A DNA stretch of 64,000 nucleotides from Oasisia sp. SBJ-2009 (Eukaryota > Annelida > Polychaeta > Sabellida > Siboglinidae): NCBI GenBank assembly GCA_964017155.1, contig OZ024857.1:26085396-26149395 (forward strand). The letters are read 5' to 3'. Positions 1 to 33,132 of the stretch are shown here, in pieces. Both the position numbers and the translations under genes were made by a program. Under the pieces are notes generated by a model that saw nothing but the letters and a program-made list of their open reading frames with translations, was not told the DNA's origin and made no database searches. Every line of letters starts with the position of its first letter. Within the stretch, counting starts at the first letter, position 1.

Positions 1-140
1 TGGGTGCCCAGGTCTCAGCCCATATATTAACCCGGTGGGTGCCGTGGCGTTACCCGTGTCATTCCACTTGTTTCTCCGCCAAGTCGGAACTTCTGGTATC
101 GTTTAATCAGCGACACATTCCCGCCTTTCACTCGGCATGC

Positions 141-150
141 CCATATATGG
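141..150. promoter_or_regulatory. CArG box (SRF-binding site) upstream of the calponin-like gene
   Basis: The sequence CCATATATGG is a perfect CC(A/T)6GG palindrome. In animals this is the serum response factor site that drives contractile genes, including vertebrate transgelin and calponin. It lies about 300 bp before the proposed first exon of the calponin-like gene. A weaker relative, CCATATATTA, lies at 20-29. The sequence match is direct; a role in muscle expression is inferred. Confidence 0.55.
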
Positions 151-449
151 CAGGCGTCGGCGACCGCTGAGAAAGACCTCGTCAAAACGCCTTCAAAGAA
201 ATAACTCCTACAAAACGCTCGTTAACATTATGATCTCCTATGTCCCATTGTGTTCGCAGGTCAGGTCGAGGAAAAATAACAGTTCGGCTACGTAATCACT
301 ACATGTATACTGAATGCCCCCGTCCAAGTGTGACTCCAGCAAATGTCTACGGCGTGATGTCACGCGCGCGGCGACATTCCTGTCGTGACCTACTTCCGGC
401 GACGTTTGTGTGACGCCGATAAAGGCGCCGAGTGTGAGCCGCCAGTGGC

Positions 450-518
450 CAGTCTAGTCAACGCGTGCTACGAGTAGGACACGTACAGCGAACAGCCGCA
501 GCCGGATTTAATCTACAG
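450..518 (+). other. Proposed non-coding first exon (5' UTR) of the calponin-like gene
   Basis: The first coding exon at 10305 begins directly after a clear 3' splice site and its ATG is only 21 nt inside, so an upstream non-coding exon must exist. The best candidate ends at 518 with CTACAG followed by GTAGGT. A TATA-like GATAAAGG lies at 418-425, which would place transcription start near 450. The region is CpG-rich compared with its surroundings. The start is a guess; the donor is visible. Another upstream exon cannot be excluded. Confidence 0.4.
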
Positions 519-1167
519 GTAGGTCCCGTCGTGTGTCCGGCCTTGCATGGCTGCGTAGTCGCGTTCGACGATCGTTCAGCTTCGTCGGTCGTCGCCGGCT
601 GTTGTTCGTGGTCGATCGACAAGTGAAGTGGGCGTTGTGTTATTCTCGGTCGTTTTATGCGTAGCTTTTAGCTGCTATGCCACTGCTAGCTGTGACCGTC
701 CTCGGATCGATTCTAGTTCTGTGGCATGGCTAAAAATGTATAGACGTCTAGACTCTATTGGCAACGACGCTGACACAGCGATTGTCAGCATACTGCGTTG
801 GTCCAATACGGGTCTATAGACATTGTCACTTGAGTTATTGTGTTATATAATTTCATTCGGCGTAGCTGTCAGCGATTTAGAACAGTCCATGGCTGTTTAA
901 TAATTGGGATCACGTCAATCCAGACCAGTCAGAGTTACCCTAGTGGTAGACATCTTGAACACGCCTATATGTTCAAAGATCCCAATAGGGAATCATTGTC
1001 ATGCCCAGGAATTGGCCGTCAGTCAAGCGACTCGATCTCTCTCGACATCCCTCTCCTCCGTCGCGTGACAAACGAGTGAACACCGTGTCATGTCTTCAAA
1101 TCATCATCCAAGTGTCTGTTTCATCGCTACCCACAAAGGAAGTGCGGTACAATGCTGTGTGTTTTAG

Positions 1168-1400
1168 GGCGCATAGCTTATTTAGGCCAGTCTACTATTA
1201 TAAAATAGGGGTCTATATAGTAGTCAGTTCATACTGTGTTAATGACCTATAGTTGATTGATAACCCTGCAGCCTGGGCTACTGTAGCATGCTGCATTATA
1301 TAATGCACACACCCTAACCCTAACATAACCTTAATCGGAGTTAATCCCGACCCTACCCCTATTTTATAATAGTAGACTGGTCTAGATAAGCTGTGCCCCC
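1168..1400. mobile_element. Short inverted-repeat element (MITE-like), about 230 bp
   Basis: The left arm near 1168-1211 and the right arm near 1355-1400 are reverse complements over about 42 bp; both contain AGTCTACTATTATAAAATAG or its complement. The interior is unrelated and non-coding. No transposase. Target duplication not resolved. Confidence 0.7.
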
Positions 1401-1871
1401 AAAGCTGACATGATCCGGTATTTCTGTTATACTTTTTGTAAACAAACTGCTTTCGTGCTTTTAATTTTAACAGATGTTCTCTGGTCAAAAATGCGACCAG
1501 ATTAAAACGTAAGTGAAAAACTGGTACTGTTCTATGAGTGGTCGTCTGGCTTTGGCCTAGTATTGTCACTGGTGGTGGCAATAGCACACGATTGCTTTAT
1601 TTGTTTGCAGATATAAGCCAGTTCTGCCATCGAACTTATCTGATATTATTACAACGATATTATATTCTCTGGATGTTCGTTTTCATTTCTTTTCATCGGC
1701 GTTAGTTCATTTATCATTCTAGGGCTGTAACGCAAACAGATCGCGAGGTCATGTATTGCTGACATAGAGCATACGACTTATTCTGTTGACACACGCCATA
1801 GGTGCAGCGGCCAGGCGACGTCAACGACGAACTTTGAGACGAGGTGAAAGTGGTTCTGTTGACATCGCCGG

Positions 1872-2245
1872 CTGTCTATTCACTGTGTTCACTCCGTGGC
1901 AGTTCTGTGTTCACTCCATGGTGATTTAAGTCCGGGGTGAATACATGTGTTCACTAAGTGGCAGTTCTACATATACCCAATGGTTTACTCCGTGGTGGCT
2001 ATATGTGTTCACTACGTGATGAAACTACGTGTTCACTCTGCTGGGACCCTTTCGTTCACTCCTTCATGGTGGAACACTGTGCGTTCACACCGTTGGGACC
2101 CTATGTGTTCACTTCGTGGTGACGGTTTATGTCCACTACATGGTGAATCTTATTAACTCCTTGGTGACTCTGGGTTCACCCAATGGTGACTGTGTTCACT
2201 TCGTGGTAACTCTTTATGTTCACAGCGTGGTGACTATCCATTTCT
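1872..2245. repeat. Degenerate minisatellite around GTTCACTNCGTGGTGAC
   Basis: About a dozen diverged copies, spaced roughly 25-32 bp, of a motif like GTGTTCACTTCGTGGTGACT. Each unit is partly self-complementary (GTTCAC and GTGAAC-like halves). It lies in intron 1 of the calponin-like gene. Short open frames across it are artefacts of the repeat. Confidence 0.7.
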
Positions 2246-4383
2246 ACGTCGCCACTGCTCTATATCAATGATGCGATCCTCCATCTGTGTTTGTTGTTGT
2301 CACGCCTAACTTAACTCACTACTTCACCGTCCAGCAGTGTCCACGCCAAGTGCGGCATTTCTGCCACGATACAGCCATCATTCGTTGTGCGTCCGGCCCA
2401 TTGACACGCCCCCGGGACAATCAATCGACGCCAGACGTGTTGTGTTTATTTTCGACACCTCGACGAAACTTGGCAATCGCCGGCCGGCCCAGCACGCAGT
2501 GTTTTACGTCGCGTAGACTTTGCACACGGACGTATGCCAGTGACAGCTCATTATGCGACACTTGTGCAACTGTTACGACCGCAAACACAGACCAGGACGT
2601 CGTCTGTTGCTGTTTAACGCGGCGCAATAATGTTTTGTTTATGACTTCTGTTCCACCGACCGCTGCACCGTCGGCACACCTCTCTAGGCTTGGCATCGTA
2701 ATGGCGGCTCAGAGCAGAACACAATCATGTATGCAGTGTTTTTTTGCGGCAGCATATTGTTCATGCTACTCATTATTTTCGGGTACAACTAAAACGATGT
2801 ATTTATGTTGGAATATTACGTTGATATGATGTCTATGTGACTATTTCGCAGACTAATTATTATATTGACTAATTATTATATTGCCCCTTAGAAAGTAGAC
2901 ACTACCTTCTAGACAGGCGGCCTTTTATAGCTAGACAGAACTGTATACGAAGATGGCTCATAAGAGACAGAAGTTCTCAGACGGATACAAGCAGGGTGAA
3001 TGCATGAAGAGAAGGGAAAGGTTTGAAATGACAGAGAGCTTGGTGCATTTCTCAATGGAAAGGTAGTTTGCATATTTATGACACCAGCCTACCTGTATGT
3101 CCAGTAATTGAAGAAAAAACATGGTCAAATGTCCGGAGTAAGGATAATAGACAAGGGAACATTGGAAGAGCCGAGGGAGTAGGTTGGAGAGAAAGAAGGC
3201 TTTAAGAAGCCGGTGAGGAGGAGGCAAAAGTGGACGGAACATGTAGAAAAACGGGCGGGAGGGGAAGGGAAGGGAGAAAGATTGGCCAAGAAAGTGTGTC
3301 CCAGGAGACAGAAGAAACATAAGGCGAAAATAATGGGATGATTCCTGAGGTATTAGTAGGCACTAGGGAGTGATAACGTTTAGCGAAGGAACGCGAAAGA
3401 CAACGGGAAACTGAGACGTTTGGAGGAGATACGAATACAAGAAAGGTGAGGAACAACAACCAGAAATCGATGATCAGGATCAATACTAGACTGACCCTAA
3501 TATACGGGGAAAGAAGAGGTAAAGACCCCCCCCCCCAACGTCAAATGATTGCTGTTTGCACACAATCAATTTGGTTATTAGTGTCTATCAGATAACTTCA
3601 ACGTTTAGTTGTTTGTTATAAGAGGTACATTTCCAGATGCACCGACACGATCCGCTCCGGTTCACTGAAGGCGTATGTAACTAATTCTTTAGTCATCCAT
3701 ATGGTGTCTAACTTGTCCGAGGGTGTAATGTATACTACATGTGTCCGTCGTGTCCGATGCCTCAACGCGTACGACTGTCCATTTATCCAGATGTGCCAGT
3801 GTGACGGGTGTCCGTCTTGCCCGAGGGTTTCAATGTCAGAATTGGGGTTAATTTGCGGTAACTTTCACACGTTCCGCGATACCACGCAGCGTGACGGGGC
3901 AACGGGGTCATAGGCAGCCGATAAAGATTTGTATCGCGTGAAATGGCCCCGTGGGAATAATGACCGGACCATGACTGTCGTCATATAGGCTGATTACTTA
4001 TGTCAGACTTGAGTCACTAGTCTAGGCTAACTAGAGTCTGATATCATTGGCGCTCTCCAGGTTGAATGCCCTTATAACGGGGATCCATGTAGATTATATG
4101 GTGACCAGATCAAGTGTGTACAAAGATGTACAATAGTAGTACAGTACGATGAACAGGTAGCAGAGAAAACGGATGCATTGTGCAAATCATTCCAGATGTC
4201 ATCCTGACACGTTGGTAAACGTAAATAAGAACAAGCGTCGTCTCTCTGCATGTACAGAGAGACAATTATGAAGGACAGTCAAAACATTGTGATAAGGCAA
4301 TAATATCTCATCTGCATATGAAGCCAGCATGATTGTAAGCTGTTGGAAACTTACAGCATCCGATTTGCTATTCACTGTGTGTC
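2246..4383. other. Intron 1 DNA without a recognised feature
   Basis: Unique-looking intron sequence. Several open frames of 60-180 codons occur on both strands, but none shows a domain, consistent codon bias or splice context that would support a gene. Confidence 0.5.
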
Positions 4384-4515
4384 ACGCACACACACACGCA
4401 CGCACACACACACCCACACACACGCACAAACGCACGCACACACGCACGCGCGCACGCACACACACACACACACACACACGCACGCACGCACACACCCACA
4501 AACGCACAGGCACGC

Positions 4516-4565
<50 letters not shown>
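4384..4565. repeat. (CA)n microsatellite with CACG variants
   Basis: About 180 bp of CA repeats interrupted by CGCA and CCA units in the first part and pure in the second. His/Thr and Val/Cys open frames here are repeat artefacts. Confidence 0.95.
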
Positions 4566-4567
<2 letters not shown>

Positions 4568-5454
4568 AGCATCCGTTTGTGATGGTGTAAATTTGAGAGA
4601 CATGCGTGCAACGAACTTCCGCACGGAGGCGGCTGACAGAAGGACACAGACCAGGACAGAAGCAGCGCGACGAGAACAACAGCACTCGGGGTGCAGGACT
4701 GCTAAGACACGAAGGTGGAATGGCGCCATGCAGGGAGGATAAAGAAAGAGTGGACAAAGATGGATGCAGGGAAGGTGGATGACAACGGAAGGGAGAAGTT
4801 TCGTATCTCTGTCTGGTAGAAGAGAAAGGGGACAACGAAATGTGGTGCACTGTCCTTTGCAACCGTAGAAGGACACGTAGAAAAACGCTTGCACTGTCAT
4901 GAATTTCACTTCGACGGTATCGGTTCATCATCTTAAATACGAACAGCTGACAATACATCGTGTACGCGTCGCCATTTCTATTGTGAGCGGGTCGGAGTGT
5001 GTGGCACTGATGTATTGTCCCTCTGTCAGGCCAGCGACATGTCGTGTTCCGCACATCCGCTTCCGAGGTGATACCATCTGCCAGGGCATCTGAGTAAGTC
5101 CAGCTGAGACCCGTCGTCTCCGTCACTGGGCTCGTCATATCTCACGAGACGAGGGCAGGGCGAATGGTCTTAGTCATGTGACTGGACCGGATATAATGGG
5201 CGTGTCACCCGTCACAATTTTAAGCACGTTGGCAACTGTGTAGCATGCGTTAGTTGCATGGTTAGGGTGGTATCATCGTGGAGGGATTCATAACGTGTGA
5301 GCTAGTGTGTATGTAATGTATGCGATGCATGATGGATTGGATGGTCGTGTGTTGAAAGTTATTATATATAGCTCATTTTGTAATTATGATGGAGGGTTGG
5401 TAGTAAGAGCACATTACGGTTTTAACGAGGGGTTGAATAAAGACTCGCAGTCAT

Positions 5455-5640
5455 GCTCTGGGAGAGGTGTTGGCTGATGCATTCTCGCATTAACTGCAAT
5501 GTGGATGGATGTTTCCCAGAGAAGTTGAGATGGTGTCTCATTGAACAAGTGTGTCAGGGAATCCCGTAAAGTTTAAAGCAGTCATAAAGCCTGGATACTG
5601 CGTTATATAAAAACTTATTTTTTACTGTATAAGAGATACG
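5455..5640 (+). mobile_element. SINE 3' fragment
   Basis: Matches the body and tail of the SINE copy at 11624-11952: a block near GGATG-TTCCCAGAGAAG, then GAGATGGTGT, a diverged AAAGTTTAAAGC block, GGATACTGCG and a TTTACTGTATA end. The tRNA-like head is missing, so it is 5' truncated. Confidence 0.75.
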
Positions 5641-6150
5641 ATGACAATGACTGTCACGCGAATACGACCTGAAGGCCAATCACAGACATACCATTATAAT
5701 TTATAGTATTATTTTATTATAAGTGTAGATGGGAGACTTATGTCACAGTAGAATCGACAACAGATACGTAGGCCCCTACACACGTTGTGCCGGTCGCCGA
5801 CATATTTGCCGACAGATCCGGTGTCTTGGGCTGATATTCGACCGGGCCGAGATTAGACTCCGAATGTGGGCCGGCTGTCATATGCAGTTACAAAAAGGCG
5901 ACCAAGGACGACGAGTATGAAGTAGACAGTAGGTCAAATACATATAAGCCACACATAGCCTAACATTAATAGTAATCAGTTGATGGAGCACAACTAGACT
6001 AAGTGTAATTAAATACACTGACGCGTCCGCGATGGACGAGGATATAAATATATTCACACAGAAATGAGATGCTCAGCACATCATCGACAGGTCACAATAA
6101 CATTCGTTCTATCTAAGCTAATAAATTTATTGCTTCGACAAAAACACAAC

Positions 6151-6577
6151 AAAATGTTTGGTACTTTTGCAGTTTAGGCCCGCACCTCGAAAAAACCATC
6201 AAAATGTTCACCTACGATGACCAAGCTTCGCATGGTGTATCTACTATACCTGTACTACGCGTATGCACTTGTCACGTGATCAAAAATAATAATTAATACC
6301 TGAAATCGATCAAAATGTGTAATTAAATAACGCGCTTTCCTCGGCGCCACCTGACGGAGTTCACTGTGACAGTAGTGACTCGACGAGGAAAGCGCATTAT
6401 TTACGTACACATTTTGATCGATTTCAGGCATTAGTTACTATGTTTTGATCATGTGACAAGTGCATACGCGTAGTACAGGTGTAGTAGATACACCATGCGA
6501 AGTTTGGTCATCGTAGGTGAACATTTTGATGGTATTTTCGAGGTGCGGGCCTAAACTGCAAAAGTACCAAATGTTTT
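6151..6577. mobile_element. Foldback element with about 190-bp arms
   Basis: The sequence reads nearly the same on both strands from about 6151 to 6577. The arms share TTTGCAGTTTAGGCCCGCAC, ACCTACGATGACCAA, TGCATACGCGTAGTAC and TCGATCAAAATGTG or their complements. A loop of about 40-50 bp lies around 6340-6390. Non-coding; a MITE or foldback insertion in intron 1 of the calponin-like gene. Confidence 0.85.
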
Positions 6578-7276
6578 AGGGTATATGATCAGTGTGCAAA
6601 ATCTATAATTCTTTAGATGTTGTGCACAAAAATAGTTTAAAAAAACTCCAGACTGTCTGTCTGTCTGTCGCAATTATCGTGGGCGTTATGTCAACGTCTC
6701 TCGTCTCACAGCGACGCCTTGAGCCTTGAGCGAGAGAGATAAGGTCGCTTAGCGCCGTCCGGCCGGGATATCACCGAGACTGTGTTACACGCCCAGTTCC
6801 TGGACCACTGCAAAAGTGTCGTGAAGTTTCACTCAAGCTCTCGTTACGAATAGTTATGCGCAGTCTCTACACCAATGGCAATACGTTCTCGCCTAAAGAC
6901 ATTCGTGGCCGCCAGGGCAGTGGACACGTTGAAGACTGTCTACGACCACGAATGTGTAAAAGGAAATTCTTTTCAAACCGGATCTCAAGCAGTTGTCATA
7001 AGTGCTTCAGTCACATCCGGTGTGGAGCTATAAGTAAACACAATGTAGCAGCCGGAACAGCTTTACTGGTGCATATGACCAGACGGAGTTACATATTAAT
7101 TTACATAAAGAACGCAAAGGCAATCCACGTTGCAAAATAGCTAATCAAGGCATGACAGAATCTTCATAGTATAACCCTGTCTCGTCTATCTCAGACAGTA
7201 TCAGTCCTAAATAAAACGTTTCCGCGCTGTGGTTAGTGTCGATGACACGTCAGATTACGTCACGCTGACACCGCGC

Positions 7277-7375
7277 GACAGCGATCAGTGCAAAGGGGTT
7301 GGCCGCCTCCGTAGCCGATAAATCAGCGTCTAGCGACGTCACCCAACCCCACGCTACCGCGCCCTGATCGCTGTC
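7277..7375. repeat. Short imperfect palindrome
   Basis: GACAGCGATCAG at 7277 and GGGGTTGG pair with CCAACCCC and CTGATCGCTGTC ending at 7375. This could be a hairpin or a small MITE remnant. Confidence 0.5.
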
Positions 7376-7910
7376 ACTTCGCTCATTGTGCCGGGCGAGA
7401 CCCATCGGCACTCAGCCTTCCACTTCAAGCGACTTAGCTAGCGTTTCCCGATATTTTTGGACTTGCTTATCGCTTGCAGTCGTAAGTAAGACACGCAACA
7501 AAAGCAACATGACTCAAGAGTGTATGCGTAACTTAAAAACTAGCAATCCTTGCTCGGGATAGTGCAGTAAAGGCATATGAATGAATACACGTAGAGCTTC
7601 TAAAAAGCTAACAAAAATCCTAAGCTTGCTCGGCTGTAACTAACAACAATGCTCGGCTTTAACAGTTGACACTTGTTATTTGCCTAATAACCCGTTTTTA
7701 TCAGACACTGCGAGCGTGACGTCATGCTAGGTCTATAATTAGCATAACGTCGTTTGTTTGAAACTTGACGACGATTCCGTCATGGCCGTGACTCAAATCT
7801 AGACAGAAGCGCTAGTGTTGGTGTCAGCGAAGTCCTGACCCATGTGGGTGCTGTGTTCTCGCTGTGTTTCGCCCTCGGTTCGTCCGTCTGTCGAGTGTTG
7901 GTTGGATGGC

Positions 7911-7987
7911 CGTTTAGAGGCTGTTTGACACCGCCAGACGATGACTCGCGTTTAGAGGCTGTTTGACACCGCCAGACGATGACTCAC
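7911..7987. repeat. Direct duplication of about 38 bp
   Basis: The unit from GTTTAGAGGCTGTTTGACAC to GATGACTC occurs twice in immediate tandem with one or two differences. Confidence 0.8.
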
Positions 7988-8440
7988 GACAGCGCACGAC
8001 GCTGGGTCACAAGCTGCAGGTCGCGGCCGTGATTTATGGGAGTGATCGCGCTGGTGGCGCCGACAATTCCTGTGCGTTGAAGCCACTATGGTTGAATGAA
8101 GCACGCCAACTCGCTCGAGTCGGTATCTCACGGGACGGTCATAATGGTATCTGTTGATCTCTTGTTGGACGAGAGTCAAAGATCGTATCAGTGGTCACCG
8201 CTGGTGTGAATGATCTTGCGTAAAAATTAAGACCAATTCCGAGGGGCGGTGTAGCAGCTCTCTGGCTTTATGGGCTGGGCTCCATAAGCAACTGTCGTGG
8301 CTGTGAGGCGTTGACAGTGTGTACACGAGCTCTCGCGGAATAAAGACCATTGTTGTGTTGACTTTATACGGGCAAGTGTATGGCAACAGTGAGCGTTGTA
8401 TCGAGACAATGGCTGTTGTGCGCCGAATATATACGGAGTA

Positions 8441-8576
8441 ACACACACGCACGCACCCGCACGCACGCGCATGCACGCGCACATACGCATACACACACAC
8501 GCGCGCACATACACACACGCGCGCGTGCGCGCGCAGGCACACACAGGCACACACAGGCAAGCGCACCACGCACTCA

Positions 8577-8608
<32 letters not shown>

Positions 8609-8663
8609 CACACACGCGCGCGCAGGCACGCACGCACTCTCACACACACACACACACACTCAA

Positions 8664-8734
<71 letters not shown>

Positions 8735-8852
8735 CGCACACACGCACACACGCACACACGCTCACACGCTCACACGCTCACACGCTCACACGCTCACATG
8801 CATATGCACATGCACATATGCACACGAGCACACGAGCACACACGCACACACG
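8441..8852. repeat. (CA)n / (GCAC)n compound microsatellite
   Basis: About 410 bp of CA, GCAC and CTCACA units in intron 1 of the calponin-like gene. Open frames here are repetitive. Confidence 0.95.
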
Positions 8853-9215
8853 GGTCAGACATACTTTGCTTAGGACATTGACTTGTTACTTGTGGTCCAA
8901 CCTCGTGTCGCTGTGAAGAAACGACACTATTCATAACCCCTTCTAACAGTGACGTCACCGTTGTTGTACCGTGACACAAAGGCACAGGGACACCATATTG
9001 CCTTAGTCACTGGTTAAATCAGGCTTAACTGTGAACCGAAAACAAGTTTTTCTTGCAAATCAAAAGCCGAACATAAACGCATAGATGAGATACGTTTGCG
9101 TGTGCTTCGACTTTCACGATGTTGTTTATAACAGACGACGACAATACGTGTTATAATATTCATTTCGTGTTGCACTGAAGGTAGTGATGCGGAGGTCTGC
9201 TGGACTCCAAACGTG

Positions 9216-9262
9216 AATCCAACTCAGTTGAGTTGTTAATAAGATTTGTATTATTATAATGG
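9216..9262 (+). mobile_element. Tiny 3' stub of the second LINE family
   Basis: AATCCAACTCAGTTGAGTTG followed by TAATAA and a TTATTAT tail matches the last about 45 bp of the LINE at 25120-26490. It is a strongly 5' truncated insertion and shows where the 3' end of the family lies. Confidence 0.7.
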
Positions 9263-10325
9263 TTCACACCGAAATTGTCATGTCTAACAAAGTTGCCTAT
9301 CGTCCTTTGATATACGGAGCCACTTCACCCACTTACAGGACTGGTGAGAACGCGGGGAACTAATATCACTTGTCGTGGCACTTCACGTCCATCAGCGCCC
9401 CAAGTGAGCACTTCTGCCACGTCATCTACGTGTGTACAACACTTCCTCATGGTACTTCAGTTTCACTCTGATCTTTCATGGTACTTCAGTTATCAAATCC
9501 GTTCGTCTCGTTCCTCGTGTAGACTGGCAGTGACTTTGCCATTGCAAAACGTAGTCTATTTAATTTGCCATGACAAAATGTATGTTATTTAATTCGCTGA
9601 CATAATGTTACGACTCTTGCTGCCGTGGTGAATATATACGCGCCCCGATCTTGATTCTCTTCCCGATCCCGGTTGCTTACGATCGAAATTTGGGCACATG
9701 TCGGCACCCCCCACTGAGAGTACGCAGCCGTAACTCATTAATTGACGTTTTCTTTTTGTCGTGACCTGTATGCATGAACGCTTTCCACCCTGAGAATGTC
9801 TGACGAATCAAGCTACGAATTACCAGTTGGAATGTTCTCTTGGCATTCTTAGAACAGCACGCCCCCTATTTATATAGACTACGTTCAGCTAGCAACTAGG
9901 GGTATGCGGCATGTTGTCTTGGGGTGGCACGCCGTATTATCAGCGTGGGGAGTAACGCTATGTCACTAGTCGTCGAGGGAGAGTTCCAGGGTCGTGTCGT
10001 ATGTCACCGCTGGGTCAACTTGGTGCGCGGACGTAGTAGTATCTAGCGGAATGTTAATTATGTCCTTGTTGTACGACCAAGGAATTACTAACAAGTTACA
10101 TCCCCAAACCCTGCTCGCTTTATTATTTTATTGTGCATGTGTAACCGCACGGCATGACTTTGTTACGTAGATGCTCGCTCATCATTGTACATTTTGCAAA
10201 ATGTCGTGATGAAATTACTGGTTCTCGTTACAGAAGCAATCACTTTCATGATTGTTTCACGTGTCGGTAGCGCGCAATAACGATAGTTGTTTCTTTTTTT
10301 ACAGGAATAACCACATTCACACACG

Positions 10326-16148
<5,823 letters not shown>

Positions 16149-17299
16149 ACGGTGCCGCCACACCGCGGACACTTCCATTTGTACTAGTGCTGCCACCTCG
16201 CGAACAATATTTACACGAGACCAGCCGCGCGAGACCCGATGTCAACGCATGGCGTGTGTGTGTGTCTGTGTTGTACGATGTTCGCGACACAGCGCGACGC
16301 GGACTGAATTAGCGAAATTCTGTGGAGAAGGAGCCGTGTACTGTCTAGCTGAATGCCGGCACACTGACTGACAACATTTGTTTTGTTATGAATCCATTAG
16401 GTGCTTCGTTGAATGATGACACATTGACTATGGTTTAGAACATGGTCTACCCGCCAAGCTGAACCCGGTTTAAGCTAAAGCAGGCGCAGGAAGGCGCCAT
16501 GCATGCCACTAGAGTTCCGCATCTCACTCTCAAGTGAAACATTTGTATGTAGTTGTCGATATGCGATAACACAACTGTAAATCTTCGACCGAAATAATGA
16601 TTAAAGTACTTCCGAAAAATATGTTGTTTTGTAAAATAATGTATATGCTGTTGGGTTTGGAAAGTTTCCAACCACCAAGCTAAAATATCCCTGAACATAC
16701 CAATTCTCCAGGCTCCCACCCCCAGTAGCGATATTATTTGCGAGAATAATATAGTGCGCCAGACATAATTTAAAACAAATTCAAACAGTACCTCCCCGCA
16801 TCATATAATGTCTATTATAGTAAATACAGATCTATATCCACGAGGTGACAGTCCTATAATTCTATTCAACATGATTATTTTGCCAACTTCAGCTAAACAG
16901 TATGTCTTCATTTTGGCCTTTGGACACGAAAAATCGTGGGTGAATTGTAAAATATGAAAAGTGATGTGTCCAATGTTTGTTTCTTCATCATTCCAATGAC
17001 CACAACAAACCGTTGGTAATAAGTCATTTTTACTTTGGCTCTTACGTTTGCGTTGTTGTTGATACTGATGGTACGGAGGGTACTTTCAGAAAGAAACAGC
17101 TGCACCAAACCCATGTTGGTGTCTTGTCGTTTGTTTTTGATTTTGCCCTTCCATGCACGCACGCACTCACGCACGCACGTACACACGCACACAACATATA
17201 CACACGCACGATGCATAAATGTAGAAATAATAATAACTACAAAATACTCCGATTTTAGCATTTTGACATGTCACATATTTCACATAATGCAATCGTATA

Positions 17300-17639
17300 G
17301 GATATTGTAACACCATCACATGCCTGTCGTGGCGCATAAAAAACATATAAACATATCAATTCGAACACATCCACAGGCCATGCACCCCATATGCATTAAC
17401 AAAAATTCATTTTCACAAAGAACATTAAATGAATGGAACATATTATCGGCTGATTGTGTAGATGCTAGTAGTGTTAATATGTTTAAAAATAAAATTGACA
17501 TGTACCTAAGAAGGGCTGGGTACATTTAGATAGATAGGTTGGAGTCTCGATAAGCCAAAGGGCTTCCTTGTCCACCTGCCATCTAGAGTTGATTCTCTAG
17601 GTGGCAATCTTGTTAAATCTTGTTAAATCTTGTTAAATT
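17300..17639 (+). mobile_element. CR1-like LINE, 5' truncated copy
   Basis: Encodes only the C-terminal end of ORF2 (SFSQRTLNEWN, SVNMFKNKIDMYLRRAGY, then stop) and the 3' UTR with TCGATAAGCCAAAGGGCTTC. Ends in three copies of CTTGTTAAAT. Relative to the intact copy it is interrupted upstream of about 17390. Confidence 0.85.
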
Positions 17640-18837
17640 AGCAAATCGTGTTTTGCGTTAGTGCTTGCGTTTGAGCGTCGGTAAACTAGACACACCGGGA
17701 CACTACATGGAAGAGACAACTGCAGAAGTTGTCTTAAGTCTGATCACGTGACGTCAGTCGGCAAGTAAACGGTGGTTTTACAAAGACCAATCGTTAGCGA
17801 CTGCATTCGTTTTTACACCCGAAATCGTCAAATTGTCCCAACGGGGAGGTAACAACAGTAGAACACCCTGGTGTTACAAAAACAAACTATCGAAATTTCG
17901 CCGAAGCAGCTATAATTGTTCCAGTTCCAGGTTGCGATCGCCCAATCGCTGAGAGCAATACTTTTCTGTGAACCATTGGCTACTCCTGGTCACATCCACG
18001 TAGGTCGAAGTTGCAATTTGACTATTGTGTATGCTATTGACCAAGCTGGGATCAATTTCCGTGATTATTAAAAAAATAGATTTATTTTACACATTTCTTC
18101 CTGTATCACACACATTATGATAATTAATGGGGAAAAACAAAGTTGTTTTTCGCAGTACCTGATTTCTCAGCACATGTCTACAGGTAAAGGCAAAGGTAAA
18201 TTCTCAGGTTCCTACCCAACCTTCGCCACTGGATCTTATCTTGAATTTCGATACTAAGTAGTTCTCTGTCGACACCTTTTTGATTCGCTATCTAACATAT
18301 TTGATTGGAATATACTGATTAGAAGTGCTGATACTGTTAAAACTAGTGATATACAGTTTGATGTCAAGCCTCAAAGCTCTTCAACAAAATAACAAAATGT
18401 ACAATTGCTGGAGACTGTGAACTATTTCGAGCAAAATAAATCTGATGTTTATATATTCTGTAGAATGAAGTGTTATAACTTGTAGGATATGATTCAAGAC
18501 CCCTATACAAGGACAATCTAGGTGAGACCCTAATATACAAAGTATCATTTGTAAAAGATGTGTTACAAAACGTAGAATATGTAAATAGCAATTTTATTTT
18601 ATTCGACGATGAGCTGCGTTCGCTGCTTACTCTGTTATATACACACTACTCTATATACGCTGATTTAATCAAACTGTACAATTTGTGTTTATGAATAAAC
18701 GTATTACCGTTAGTAGTATTATTTTTATTATTATAAGCAGATAGCAATACATCTGATCAAAAGCACTTGGGTACAAATCTCTTCAGTAATCCTGGAAGTG
18801 CAAATAAGATTATAAACCAGTTGATAAATGTTAAAGC

Positions 18838-18918
18838 TTCGCAGCACAGGACAGCACAGGATTCGAATCCAGGTTCTCTTAGTGTAGACTCCGAGGCTCT
18901 GGCCACTGCGCCGCCACC
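18838..18918 (-). mobile_element. SINE head fragment
   Basis: Read on the minus strand it contains an A-box-like block and the B box GGATTCGAATCCTGTGCTG-type sequence of the tRNA-derived SINE. The body is absent. Confidence 0.6.
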
Positions 18919-19007
18919 ATAAGTATACAAGACGTGTACATGTATACATGCGCTTGTTTATGCCATCTAGATATATCCGCGAGCCAGTGACACGTTTATG
19001 ACGAATG

Positions 19008-33132
<14,125 letters not shown>

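Larger units (their letters stand above)
16149..19007. other. 3' UTR of the calponin-like gene and convergent intergenic spacer
   Basis: No coding exon seen. Two minus or plus repeat fragments lie here (a CR1 3' end at 17300-17639 and a SINE head at 18838-18918), with AT-rich DNA otherwise. On the minus strand an AATAAA (18724-18729), about 280 nt past the stop of the EGF/TSP1 gene, could be its polyadenylation signal, which would put the SINE head in that 3' UTR. Confidence 0.5.

Noticed and set aside
1309..1326. Telomeric repeat (CCCTAA)
   Set aside because: Only two units inside a MITE-like element.
2287..2829. 180-codon open frame near the window start
   Set aside because: No recognisable domain or splice context; starts in a repeat margin and lies in intron 1.
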